Positions 17,597-25,826 of a DNA stretch of 45,815 nt are shown in pieces; positions within the stretch are counted from its first letter, which is position 1, and every line of letters begins with the position of its first letter. This DNA is from CAYHVK01 sp964360255 (lineage in GTDB: Bacteria; Bdellovibrionota; Bdellovibrionia; Bdellovibrionales; UBA1609): assembly GCA_964360255.1 (NCBI GenBank), contig CAYHVK010000022.1:1-45815 (forward strand), written 5' to 3'. Both the position numbers and the translations under genes were made by a program. The notes under the pieces are model-generated. The model did not search any database, was not told the DNA's origin, and saw nothing but the letters and a program-made list of their open reading frames with translations.

Positions 17597-18469
17597 ATGA
17601 AGTTGTTAATTTTGACACTAACGGTGTCATTCGGGGCGAGCGCGGCGTTAGCTCAAAGTTCGACTGTGTCAGCTCAAGCAGCAGCGACATCAGCGAGCAC
17701 AGGTACTCTTGCGGCTCCGAGTTCAATCATCGAACCAATTAAAAATCCAAAAAAGTGGTCCACCACAGCTTACTATGGTGTTTATAATGGTGTGAATAAA
17801 GTTAACAGCGGTGACGCTGACAGCGGTGAAGCGGCTGATGCGTTTGTTCAGCTTCGTCGTGATATAGGTAATGGTCAGAAGCTCGCTTTGCGTGTCAGTG
17901 GAATGTACAACCAAACTGATGGCACAAGAGAAGATGAATGGGCTTTGTATGACCCGCAATTCATCTATAGCTTTCCGATATTTCAGAGCTCATTTCGTTT
18001 AAGTATGCCAGTTTCTGAGTGGTCACAAGATATTGGCCGTATCGAGCTTCGCTATAATGGCGGTCATGATATGTTTCAATCTGGCAAATTTACTGTATCA
18101 AGTCTTGTAGAGTCTCGCGCCTATGCTTACACAAAAGAAGAAGATGGTCAGCGCAGCTTCCGCAATCGCTTAGGTGCTTCTGCTACTTATGAAGTGAACC
18201 CATACTTCTCGCCATATTTTGCTGCGATCTACGAAGTGAACAACTATTATCACGGCGTTGGTCAAAATATTGAAGGTAATATGCGTGATCGCCAAGAAAA
18301 GCTTGATGTCACGTATCTTGATTTGGGTGCTGAGATTAATGTGATTCCTAAAGTGTTGAACATCAATGCTTACATCGAGCAGGCTCGTGCAAGAAGCTCA
18401 GGTGCTGATCAAGAAATATTCAATGAAGATCAGACGGCTTATAACGTAGAATTCATGCTTTCAATGTAA
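17597..18469 (+). CDS. exported protein, probable outer-membrane beta-barrel (paralog 2)
   Basis: This 290-residue protein aligns with the preceding gene over its whole length. Shared blocks include IIEPIKNP, VRRDIGNGQKLALRV/LRRDIGNGQKLALRV, SQDIGR.ELRYNGGHDMFQSGKFTVSSLVE and LDLGAEIN.IPKVLN. It has a signal peptide ending LAQ, a low-complexity Ser/Ala spacer and the same strand pattern. The differences cluster in putative loops (the GVYNGVNKVNSGDADSGEA region and the stretch around YEVNNYYHG). It is a recent tandem duplicate with its own ribosome site (AAGGGG), promoter-like elements and terminator. Function is unknown. Confidence 0.8.
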   Translation: MKLLILTLTVSFGASAALAQSSTVSAQAAATSASTGTLAAPSSIIEPIKNPKKWSTTAYYGVYNGVNKVNSGDADSGEAADAFVQLRRDIGNGQKLALRVSGMYNQTDGTREDEWALYDPQFIYSFPIFQSSFRLSMPVSEWSQDIGRIELRYNGGHDMFQSGKFTVSSLVESRAYAYTKEEDGQRSFRNRLGASATYEVNPYFSPYFAAIYEVNNYYHGVGQNIEGNMRDRQEKLDVTYLDLGAEINVIPKVLNINAYIEQARARSSGADQEIFNEDQTAYNVEFMLSM

Positions 18470-18510
18470 GTGTGGGCAGTTAAAGCTCACACATTTCCTA
18501 GAACTTAAAG

Positions 18511-18547
18511 AAAGGCGACCCTAAAAAGGTCGCCTTTTTGTTTTTTT
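18511..18547 (+). terminator. Rho-independent terminator (paralog 2)
   Basis: AAAGGCGACC pairs with GGTCGCCTTT around an 8-base loop, followed by T runs to 18547. Confidence 0.88.
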
Positions 18548-18605
18548 CGCCGTATAAGTCGTGTTACAGTTTTTGTAAACTCTAGCGAGCGAGCGGCAAA
18601 CAAGA

Positions 18606-19907
18606 ATGAGCAACGAGACAACCCCAATAGAAGTCTGGGCCTCACTGACTGATGTCGAAAAGAAAGCGACATTCAGGATTTTGCCGCGTTCTGAAGCTGA
18701 AGAGATTTTCTTAAACCTTCCCTCTCATGATCAATATGAACTTTTGAATGAGCTCCAGCCGCTTGAGCTGCGCTCTTGGATCCGCCTATTGGCCCCTGAT
18801 GATGCGGCGGATTTGATTCAAGAGTTTCAATCTGAGATTCGGCCTCAGTTGCTTTCGCTTTTAGATGAGGTAGCTCGAAAAGAAGTGATCGCACTTTTGG
18901 CTTATGCTGAAGACGACGCCGGGGGCCTCATGAGCTCGCGATTTATTCGGTTGAGGCCGGATATGTCGGTGGATGAGGCCATTCGCTACATTCGGGTGCA
19001 GGCGCGAACTCCTGTTGAAATGATCTACTATGCTTACGTGATTGATGCCACTCAACGCCTTGAGGGTGTGGTGTCGTTTAGGGAGCTTCTCTTGTCGCCG
19101 CCAAATAAATTGGTTCGTGAGATTATGGAGACTGAGCTGACGACGATTCCTGAAGATATGGATCAGGAAGAGGTCTCAAAGCGGATTTCAAATATCGATT
19201 TGATGGCTTTACCGGTTGTGGATGCTGAAGGGCACATGAAGGGTATTGTGACCGTCGATGACGTGGTCGACGTTGTAAAAGAAGAGGCGACGGAAGATTT
19301 CCAGAAAATGGGGGGTCAGGAAGCCCTTGATAAACCCTATTTGCGTATGGGTTTTGCGCAAATGGTGAAGAAGCGTGCGGGCTGGCTTGTGATTCTTTTT
19401 ATTGGAGAAATGTTTACAGCGACGGCAATGGGTTACTTTGAACATGAGCTTCAGCGCGCTGTGATTTTAGCTTTGTTTATTCCTTTGATTATTTCGAGCG
19501 GTGGTAATTCGGGTTCGCAGACTTCGTCTTTGATTATTCGCGCTATGGCGCTTGGTGAAGTCAGTTTAAGAGACTGGTGGCGTGTTCTCATGCGTGAATT
19601 GGGCCTTGGGTTAACTCTCGGTCTCATCTTGGGAGCTATTGGTTTCTTGCGAGTGGCTTTATGGCCTGGAGCTATTGAAATTTACGGAGCTCATTACATG
19701 ATGATCGGCGCGGCCGTTGCAACCAGCTTAATCGGTGTTGTTATGTGGGGAGTTATTTGCGGAGCGATGTTGCCATTTGCTCTTCGTCGCGTGGGGTTTG
19801 ACCCTGCCAGCGCTTCGGCTCCGTTTGTTGCCACTCTTGTGGATGTGGCCGGCGTGGTGATCTACTTTACGTCAGCGAGCCTGTTTTTAGCAGGCACGCT
19901 TCTATAG
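18606..19907 (+). CDS. mgtE: magnesium transporter MgtE
   Basis: The domain order is that of MgtE. Residues 1-125 are the superhelical N domain (LLAPDDAADLIQEF, AEDDAGGLMSSRFI). Residues about 125-250 hold two CBS domains (PVEMIYYAYVID, LMALPVVDAEGHMKGIVTVDDVVDV). Five transmembrane helices follow from about 275 to 433, with the pore motif PLIISSGGNSGSQTSSLIIRA in helix 2 and the ASAPFVATLVDVAG end. The N and CBS domains sense cytosolic Mg2+ and close the channel when it is high. The length (433) is normal. It looks like a single gene; I see no M-box riboswitch in its short leader. Confidence 0.93.
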   Translation: MSNETTPIEVWASLTDVEKKATFRILPRSEAEEIFLNLPSHDQYELLNELQPLELRSWIRLLAPDDAADLIQEFQSEIRPQLLSLLDEVARKEVIALLAYAEDDAGGLMSSRFIRLRPDMSVDEAIRYIRVQARTPVEMIYYAYVIDATQRLEGVVSFRELLLSPPNKLVREIMETELTTIPEDMDQEEVSKRISNIDLMALPVVDAEGHMKGIVTVDDVVDVVKEEATEDFQKMGGQEALDKPYLRMGFAQMVKKRAGWLVILFIGEMFTATAMGYFEHELQRAVILALFIPLIISSGGNSGSQTSSLIIRAMALGEVSLRDWWRVLMRELGLGLTLGLILGAIGFLRVALWPGAIEIYGAHYMMIGAAVATSLIGVVMWGVICGAMLPFALRRVGFDPASASAPFVATLVDVAGVVIYFTSASLFLAGTLL

Positions 19908-19911
19908 AAAC

Positions 19912-19932
19912 TCCGGCACGGCTCGTGCCGGA
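19912..19932. terminator. strong hairpin between convergent mgtE and potD
   Basis: TCCGGCACG and CGTGCCGGA form a perfect 9-bp stem around gct. There is no real T run on either side, so it may be a bidirectional transcription barrier or a weak terminator. Confidence 0.5.
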
Positions 19933-19942
19933 TATCGAACAT

Positions 19943-21004
19943 CTATTCTGTTTTAATTTTTGTCCAAAGTTCATCGTAGAGACGAGTGTTGTCGCCAAGA
20001 TCCACTAAGTTTTCAAATTTAGAAATTTGTGACTGAGTTGGGAAGAGAGCTTTGTTGTTTTTCACGTTATCAGGAAGTTGAGCGCGGGTTTCTTTAAGAA
20101 CCGGGCCACCCCAGATAGATTTAACAAATGAAACATTAGCTTCAGAGCTGAGCATGAAATCAATCAAAGCATAAGCTTCTTTTTTGTTCTCAGCAGATTT
20201 GAAAACAACCAAGTTGTCGATTGAGCGTGTGCCACCCTCTTCTGGCAATATGTATTCAATTTTGCTGTTTTGTGCAGCGGCTTGAAGTGCGTCTGTTGAA
20301 TAAGTATGAGCGACGGCGACCTCTTTGTTGACTAAAGCTTCAATCGTATCAGAATTGAACATTTTCACTTTAGATTTCATTTTAAGCAGAGTCTCTTCAG
20401 CTTTCTTAAGTTCTTCGGGTTTCGTCGTGTTCACTGAGTAGCCGTGGAACTTAAGGGCGGCAGCTGTCACTTCGCGAACGTCGTCGAGAAGAGAGACTTT
20501 GCCTTTCAGGTCGGCGTTATTGAAAACGTCTTTCCAGCTTTTGAGAGTTCCCTTGAAAAGGTCACGATTGATGGCGATACCCGCAGTGGACCATGAGTAA
20601 GGCATAGAGAATTTATTCTCTGGGTCAAAAGCTTGGTTCGTCACTTCGCTGAGAAGGTGAGAGGTGTTGGGGATTTGGGCCTTATCAAGAGGCTCTAGCA
20701 AATCAAGCTTAGCCATGATTGAAACCATGTAGTCGGATGGAACGGCCACGTCGATACCGCCAGCTCCAGCTTGAACTTTCGCTAAAAGCTCTTCATTTGA
20801 TGTGTAATTTGAAATATTGAGCTGGATTCCTGTCTTTTCAGTGAATTTTTGAACCATTTCAGGGGAAAGGTAGTTGCCCCAGATGGCGAGGTTGACCTGG
20901 CGCGGGCTATTTTGCGTTTTTGAATCAGAGCTCTTGGTGCAGCCTGTAAAAATCAAAGCCAAGCAAACGGGAAGAATCTTCAGACCAGTTTTTAATATCG
21001 ACAT
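19943..21004 (-). CDS. potD: polyamine ABC transporter substrate-binding lipoprotein (PotD-like)
   Basis: The 353-residue protein has a lipoprotein signal with lipobox FTGC (Cys22). The mature part has the PotD/PotF fold: LAIWGNYLSPEMVQKFTEKTGI, VPSDYMVSIMAKLDLLEPLDK, MPYSWSTAGIAINRD, SLLDDVREV and LVVFKSAENKKEAYALIDFML. It captures spermidine or putrescine in the periplasm and delivers it to PotBC. A ribosome site AAAGGT lies about 10 bases before the ATG. It is divergent from potABC with only 28 bp between start codons, unlike the usual potABCD order. Confidence 0.9.
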   Translation of the reverse strand: MSILKTGLKILPVCLALIFTGCTKSSDSKTQNSPRQVNLAIWGNYLSPEMVQKFTEKTGIQLNISNYTSNEELLAKVQAGAGGIDVAVPSDYMVSIMAKLDLLEPLDKAQIPNTSHLLSEVTNQAFDPENKFSMPYSWSTAGIAINRDLFKGTLKSWKDVFNNADLKGKVSLLDDVREVTAAALKFHGYSVNTTKPEELKKAEETLLKMKSKVKMFNSDTIEALVNKEVAVAHTYSTDALQAAAQNSKIEYILPEEGGTRSIDNLVVFKSAENKKEAYALIDFMLSSEANVSFVKSIWGGPVLKETRAQLPDNVKNNKALFPTQSQISKFENLVDLGDNTRLYDELWTKIKTE

Positions 21005-21032
21005 TAGGTGAGACCTTTCTTATTTTGTGCAC

Positions 21033-22088
21033 ATGTTAAGAGTCGTGAATATGTGCAAAAAATTTCAGAGTCAAATAGCTTTGGATAATATCCAGCTTGA
21101 GATTCGCCAGGGGGAGTTCTTCTCGCTCTTGGGGCCTAGCGGCTGCGGTAAAACTACGCTATTGCGCATTATTGCGGGGTTTGAAACTCCAACGAGTGGC
21201 GAGCTTTATTGGGAGACTTCACGCCTCGATCAGATTCGTCCGCAAGACCGCCCTTTCAATATGGTGTTTCAGCGGTACGGACTCTTTCCGCACATGACGG
21301 TATTCGAGAACGTGGCATTTGGGTTAAAAATTAAACGCGTTGAAAAAGCGAGCTTAACAAAGCGAGTGAATGAAACTTTGGCTTTAGTTGGGCTCACTCA
21401 ATTCAAAGATCGTTATCCAGAAACTCTGTCAGGGGGTCAGGCGCAACGGGTGGCGGTGGCTCGGGCCATTGTCAATGAGCCAAAAATTTTGCTTCTCGAT
21501 GAACCGTTATCAGCCCTTGATTTAAAAATGCGCGAGCATATGCAAACAGAGCTCAGGGCTTTGCAACGTCGTCTTGGAATTACTTTTGTTCTTGTAACCC
21601 ATGATCAAGAGGAAGCTCTTGCACTTTCTGATCGTATTGGAGTGATGAATCACGGTGTTCTTGAGCAAGTGTCATCGCCGCAAGAGTTATATGAAGCGCC
21701 GAAAAGTTATTTTGTGGCGCAGTTTGTAGGCGGAATGGGTTCGGTTTGCGGTAAAGGTGTGAATTCATCAAAAGCTGGACATGCTGAAGTATTTTTGTCG
21801 GGTCGCCAGAGTTTAGTCGGCGTCGGTTCTGTACGCAAAGATGCTGATTCTGAAGCTTTTGTGCGACCTGATCGCATTCAGTTGAAGCCGTTTGAAAACG
21901 CCAATCATTTGCAACTTGAAGTGAAGAGCGTGGTTTTTCGCGGTTACAACTTCGAGGTGTTGCTTGGGTCGGGTTTGCGCGCATTGATTCCGGCCGATGA
22001 GATGACCGAAAATGTTTACGTTGGGAAAATGCTCGATTGTTATTTCTTGCCACAAGACACTTTTATTTTTGAAAGACCTCAAGCATGA
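21033..22088 (+). CDS. potA: polyamine ABC transporter ATPase (PotA-like)
   Basis: The nucleotide-binding domain has Walker A GPSGCGKTT, a Q loop in VFQRYGLFPHMTV, the signature LSGGQAQRVAVARAI, Walker B ILLLDEPLSALD and the switch histidine in LVTHDQEEA. The C-terminal about 110 residues form the TOBE regulatory domain (FVRPDRIQLKPF). The length of 351 fits PotA. The ATG at 21033 fits the family start (LRVVNMCKKF); a GTG at 21027 is possible. It is the first gene of a plus-strand operon and overlaps potB by four bases. Confidence 0.92.
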   Translation: MLRVVNMCKKFQSQIALDNIQLEIRQGEFFSLLGPSGCGKTTLLRIIAGFETPTSGELYWETSRLDQIRPQDRPFNMVFQRYGLFPHMTVFENVAFGLKIKRVEKASLTKRVNETLALVGLTQFKDRYPETLSGGQAQRVAVARAIVNEPKILLLDEPLSALDLKMREHMQTELRALQRRLGITFVLVTHDQEEALALSDRIGVMNHGVLEQVSSPQELYEAPKSYFVAQFVGGMGSVCGKGVNSSKAGHAEVFLSGRQSLVGVGSVRKDADSEAFVRPDRIQLKPFENANHLQLEVKSVVFRGYNFEVLLGSGLRALIPADEMTENVYVGKMLDCYFLPQDTFIFERPQA

Positions 22089-22924
22089 AAAGTCGGGAGC
22101 TTTCCATTTTAGGTTATCCTCCTTTTCTTTGGTTCTTATTCTTTGTTGTCATTCCGCTCAGCTTGGTTGTTATTTTATCTTTTCTTACGCGTGGAACTTA
22201 CGGTGGCTTCGATTGGATTTTAACATTCGGAAATCTTGGGCGGGTGTTCGAGCCGGTTTATTTAAATATATTTTTGAAAAGCGTAAAGCTTTCGTTGTTA
22301 ACGGCGGTGAGTTGTTTGGTGCTGGCTTATCCGATGGCTTGGTCAATGGCGACCGCGAGTGAACCCGTTCGTCGTTTTTGGATTTTAGCACTGGCCATTC
22401 CGTTTATGACCAATTTAATTATTCGAGTTTACGCGATTAAATTATTTGTCGGTATCGGCGGACCGTTACAGAATTTTTTAAATTGGGCGGGGGTCATTTA
22501 TGATCCGTTCGCACTTTCTCAGAATTCGGTTTTGGTTATGTACGGAATGATTACGACCTACTTGCCGTTTATGGTATTCCCGCTTTATGCGGCTTTAGAG
22601 AAGTTTGATTTTAGTTTGGTCGAGGCGGCGCAAGATTTGGGCGCCTCTCAAACGAAAATTTTATTTTCAATTTTGATTCCGAATACAAGCGTGGCCGCAA
22701 TTAACGGTTTCACTTTAGTTTTTATCCCGTGCCTTGGGGAATTTGTAATTCCTGATTTATTAGGTGGGGCAAAATCTATGTTGATTGGCAATCTGATCAC
22801 TGAGCAGTTTTTAAAATCTCGTGATTGGCCATTTGGTGCGGCTTTATCGGTTGTATTGATCGGGCTTTTAATTTTGATCCCATTCGCTTTACGCCGAGTT
22901 TTTGTAAGGCAGAGGTCTGTGTGA
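22085..22924 (+). CDS. potB: polyamine ABC transporter permease (PotB-like)
   Basis: This 279-residue permease has six hydrophobic helices and the ABC coupling motif EAAQDLGASQTKILFSILIP, which contacts PotA. The ATG overlaps the potA stop (ATGA), showing translational coupling. The PotB type is indicated by the first position in the permease pair, the FVIPDLLGGAKSMLIGNLI segment and the family length. Confidence 0.91.
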   Translation: MKSRELSILGYPPFLWFLFFVVIPLSLVVILSFLTRGTYGGFDWILTFGNLGRVFEPVYLNIFLKSVKLSLLTAVSCLVLAYPMAWSMATASEPVRRFWILALAIPFMTNLIIRVYAIKLFVGIGGPLQNFLNWAGVIYDPFALSQNSVLVMYGMITTYLPFMVFPLYAALEKFDFSLVEAAQDLGASQTKILFSILIPNTSVAAINGFTLVFIPCLGEFVIPDLLGGAKSMLIGNLITEQFLKSRDWPFGAALSVVLIGLLILIPFALRRVFVRQRSV

Positions 22925-23712
22925 AAGAGCGGACGCGACCTGAGTCTCCGAGCTGGGCTTTTTTTGTGTTGGTGATGGTAGTGACCATTTTATATTTACC
23001 TGTGCTAGTGATGATGATGAATTCATTTATTACGACAGCCGGGGATGGTTTAGCTCTCACCTTTGAATGGTACGAGAAGATTTTTGCCGACAACGAAATC
23101 TTATCGGCCTTGCGCCGCAGTTTTATGGTGGCTATCGCGGCCAGTGCGGTCGCGACAGCTATCGGCACCCTCGGTGCGATCGCCATCGCTAAGACCCAGT
23201 TTCGTTTTATTAAAATTTTGAACACGATGTCGTTTCTTTCTTTGATTGTGCCGGAACTTGTATTCGCTTTGTCGCTTCTCAGTTGGTTTTTTATTTTGAA
23301 AATTCCGCTTTCAATTACAACGGTGATTTTAGCCCATATCACTTTCAGTCTTTGTTTTGTTCTTATGACTGTGACGGGTCGCTTAGTCGATTTGGACGCG
23401 TCAATAGAAGATGCGGCTCGTGACCTGGGTGCATCAGAGTGGAGGATCTTGGGTAACATAATTCTTCCACTTTTAGGCCCCGCATTGGTTGCCGCGTTTT
23501 TGCTTTCTTTTTTGCTTTCGTTTGATGATTTCTTAATAACCTTCTACACCAGTGGTGTGGGAAGCGATACGTTGCCTATAAGGCTTTATGTGGCCATGAG
23601 AATGGGGCTGTCTCCGAAACTTTCCGCGCTCGCCACAGTCATGTTTGTGTTCTCATTTATTTTAATTTTCATCATGTTAAAACTTCGTGGATCAAAGCTC
23701 GTAGACGAATAA
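22921..23712 (+). CDS. potC: polyamine ABC transporter permease (PotC-like)
   Basis: This permease has about six helices and the coupling motif EDAARDLGASEWRILGNIILP. The SFDDFLITFYTSGVGSDTLPIRLY segment is typical of PotC. I start it at the GTG at 22921, which overlaps the potB stop by four bases (GTGA) and gives 263 residues. Longer in-frame starts inside potB would add residues without family support. It is the last gene of the potABC operon. Confidence 0.9.
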   Translation: MKERTRPESPSWAFFVLVMVVTILYLPVLVMMMNSFITTAGDGLALTFEWYEKIFADNEILSALRRSFMVAIAASAVATAIGTLGAIAIAKTQFRFIKILNTMSFLSLIVPELVFALSLLSWFFILKIPLSITTVILAHITFSLCFVLMTVTGRLVDLDASIEDAARDLGASEWRILGNIILPLLGPALVAAFLLSFLLSFDDFLITFYTSGVGSDTLPIRLYVAMRMGLSPKLSALATVMFVFSFILIFIMLKLRGSKLVDE

Positions 23713-23753
23713 AAGTTCTAGGAGTAAAAACTATTCAGCCTTAAGGAGGTTTT

Positions 23754-24455
23754 ATGAAGCTTCTCGTGATTCTCTTCACCAGTTTACTCAGTCTCTCTTC
23801 TTTTGCGGACGATATAATGAGCCCGCAAGTTGTCCCAGTAGCGTACAAAAATATATATGTGCCTGGTGGATTCGATTCTAATGACAGCGTTCAGTTCGCA
23901 GCTGATGGCGTTTTCTCAAGTGCCTGCTACAAGATTGCGCCACCATCAGTAGCAGTTGATGAGGCGAAGAAGATAATCACAGTTCAGGCTCAGGCTTATT
24001 TATATGGCGGCCTGTGCGCGATGGTTTTGATTCCATTCCAGCAGGTCGTTCAGGTCGGTATCGTTGCAACACCGGGGCATTATAACATCGTAGATGATGC
24101 TGGTCAGGTTATTGGCAGCATTGATATCAAGCCGGCGACAACTGCACTAGAAGATGATTATTTGTATGCTCCTGTACAAAAGATGTCAGTGAGTCAAGTT
24201 GGTGGAGAGAACAAGCTTACACTTAAAATGGAATTTACTGATAATTGCATGAAGATCAAAGAAGTGAAGGTTTTGAAAGAGCCAAATGTTTTTGTGATTC
24301 AACCAATTGTCGAGATGTCGACCGGCGCTGCTTGTGCCCAAGGTTATTTCCCTTGGACCGAGGAAGTTGATCTCGGCCCCTTACAAAAGAAACGTTATCT
24401 CATACATGTTCGAACTTCGGGCTCTCAGGCCTTGAATGAGATATTAGTGAATTAA
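23754..24455 (+). CDS. exported protein of unknown function
   Basis: The 233-residue protein has a signal peptide (MKLLVILFTSLLSLSSFA, cleavage near 18). The mature part is strand-rich with Cys in SSACYKI, GGLCAMV, DNCMKI and GAACAQG, which may form two disulphides. The C-terminal 100 residues contain a small beta domain (VVQVGIVATPGHYNIVDDAGQ). The ribosome site AAGGAGG, seven to eight bases before ATG, is excellent, so it is probably well expressed. Its 3' end overlaps the convergent exported gene by 12 bp. No family is recognised. Confidence 0.75.
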   Translation: MKLLVILFTSLLSLSSFADDIMSPQVVPVAYKNIYVPGGFDSNDSVQFAADGVFSSACYKIAPPSVAVDEAKKIITVQAQAYLYGGLCAMVLIPFQQVVQVGIVATPGHYNIVDDAGQVIGSIDIKPATTALEDDYLYAPVQKMSVSQVGGENKLTLKMEFTDNCMKIKEVKVLKEPNVFVIQPIVEMSTGAACAQGYFPWTEEVDLGPLQKKRYLIHVRTSGSQALNEILVN

Positions 24456-25544
24456 CGGATTAGCCGTATTCTCTAAAATCCATCCAGCAAGTTCAGATTC
24501 GTTTTTCAAAGTCGCGGCGGAGTACAGAAGACCTTCTGTACGACGCTGTTGCACATAAAAGCTCTTAAGCCATTTGTTCACTGGCGATTTAACTAAGCCA
24601 GGCACTGGTAATAGCTTTAAACCTAAGCGAGCTGCCATAATAAACCAACGCGTCTGCCCTGTATAACCCGGCTTTTTATAATCAAAAGTCGTCGATGTGC
24701 TAGACGATTTAGCCAGCGAATTATTCTTATTAACTACGTTTACGATCGCTGTTTTGTCGAATTTAAAACAGTAGTGAAAGCTTGTGGTATCTGTAACAGA
24801 GCACTTCTTGTTAAACTCTTTTTCTTGTTTAAGACCAAAAGTCGCCCATTCTTTAATAGCTTTCTTGCGGCTTGAGAATTTTGTTAAGCCAAGACGTGAA
24901 TAGAAAATTGAAGACTTCATCTGAGCTTGTTCTTCGGCCGTAAACTCGTCATTACTATTCATATAAGTTAATAAGGCATTTTGGTAGAATTCGCGTTGGG
25001 CTGTTAATGCATCAAAATACTCGCTGACTAAAAACTCTAGAACGCTGAAGAGGGGTGATGAGCCCAAAACTTCTTTAGCTACATCCATTAGTTTTTCAAC
25101 ACCTTCGACTATAATAAGTTCTTCATCGAAAGCTTTTGGATGGCCTGGGTCTGCAAGAAGTTTGAAGAAACCTTTGCTTGTGAGTTGAGCGACAACTTTA
25201 TCTAATTCAACTTTTACTTTTTCGTCATCAAGGGAATTCATGATTGTCTTCTGCTGAAGAGAATCGATTGAGTCTATGTAAGCTTTTTGTTCTTTCTTGC
25301 TCAGTTTAGAAAACCCTTCCATTTCAATGCGGTCAATGGGCATTCCTTTTGATACGTGGGCAATTGAAATTTTGAATTCATTTAAGAACTCATCTGTCGA
25401 CATGAAAGCTTTTTTCTTATGATCGATAAGGACTCTCACAAGTTTTCCGTTTTCATCGCGAACGATATTAAATGGTAAGTTATTATCCGCAAAAGCTGTT
25501 GCGCTTACGCCAATAAAAACTATAAGTGCAATTAAATTTCTCAC
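24444..25544 (-). CDS. exported helical protein of unknown function
   Basis: From the GTG at 25544 the 366-residue protein begins with a good signal peptide (VRNLIALIVFIGVSATAFA, cleaved before DNN). A TTG at 25589 would add 15 residues in front of it. The mature part is mostly charged helices, with a putative disulphide pair (KKCSVTD, HYCFKF) and a Ser/Thr-rich stretch (SSSTSTTFDYKK). A hydrophobic segment, RLGLKLLPVPGLV, lies near the C-terminus. It is divergent from the large kinase-like gene and shares its regulatory gap. I recognise no family. Its location suggests it belongs with the two large exported genes, but that is inference. Confidence 0.72.
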   Translation of the reverse strand: MRNLIALIVFIGVSATAFADNNLPFNIVRDENGKLVRVLIDHKKKAFMSTDEFLNEFKISIAHVSKGMPIDRIEMEGFSKLSKKEQKAYIDSIDSLQQKTIMNSLDDEKVKVELDKVVAQLTSKGFFKLLADPGHPKAFDEELIIVEGVEKLMDVAKEVLGSSPLFSVLEFLVSEYFDALTAQREFYQNALLTYMNSNDEFTAEEQAQMKSSIFYSRLGLTKFSSRKKAIKEWATFGLKQEKEFNKKCSVTDTTSFHYCFKFDKTAIVNVVNKNNSLAKSSSTSTTFDYKKPGYTGQTRWFIMAARLGLKLLPVPGLVKSPVNKWLKSFYVQQRRTEGLLYSAATLKNESELAGWILENTANPLIH

Positions 25545-25707
25545 AGTCGCCCCAATCGTAGATGTTGTTAGACACAGTTTGAACGGCAATTCTTTGAAAT
25601 TTATTTAGTATTTCGTCAGATTTACGTGAGGCCCAGTCTAGAGAAGTCTTTTTTCGGATACATAAGTCTTGGCTAGTCCGGCGCAAAATGCGACGAAAAT
25701 TTCATGA

Positions 25708-25726
25708 GTGTCTAATAATTAGACAC
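25708..25726. promoter_or_regulatory. perfect 19-bp palindrome, candidate operator
   Basis: GTGTCTAAT-A-ATTAGACAC is a perfect 9+1+9 inverted repeat. It lies in the gap between the divergent exported genes (start codons at 25544 and 25827), about 100 bp from the plus-strand ATG. No T run follows, so it is more likely a protein-binding site than a terminator. I see no other gene in this gap. Confidence 0.6.
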
Positions 25727-25826
25727 TTTCTTACTGTATAAAAATCAGTCAAAGCAGTAATAAATTCGCCCGTATTGTGCACGAAGTTTTGGTTTGATAA
25801 AACTTTGTTACAACTATGGAGAGTGC

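Noticed and set aside
22797..23459. Minus-strand ORF of 220 codons opposite potB/potC
   Set aside because: It is a shadow of the permease genes, with a Lys/Ile/Ser-biased product and no recognisable family.
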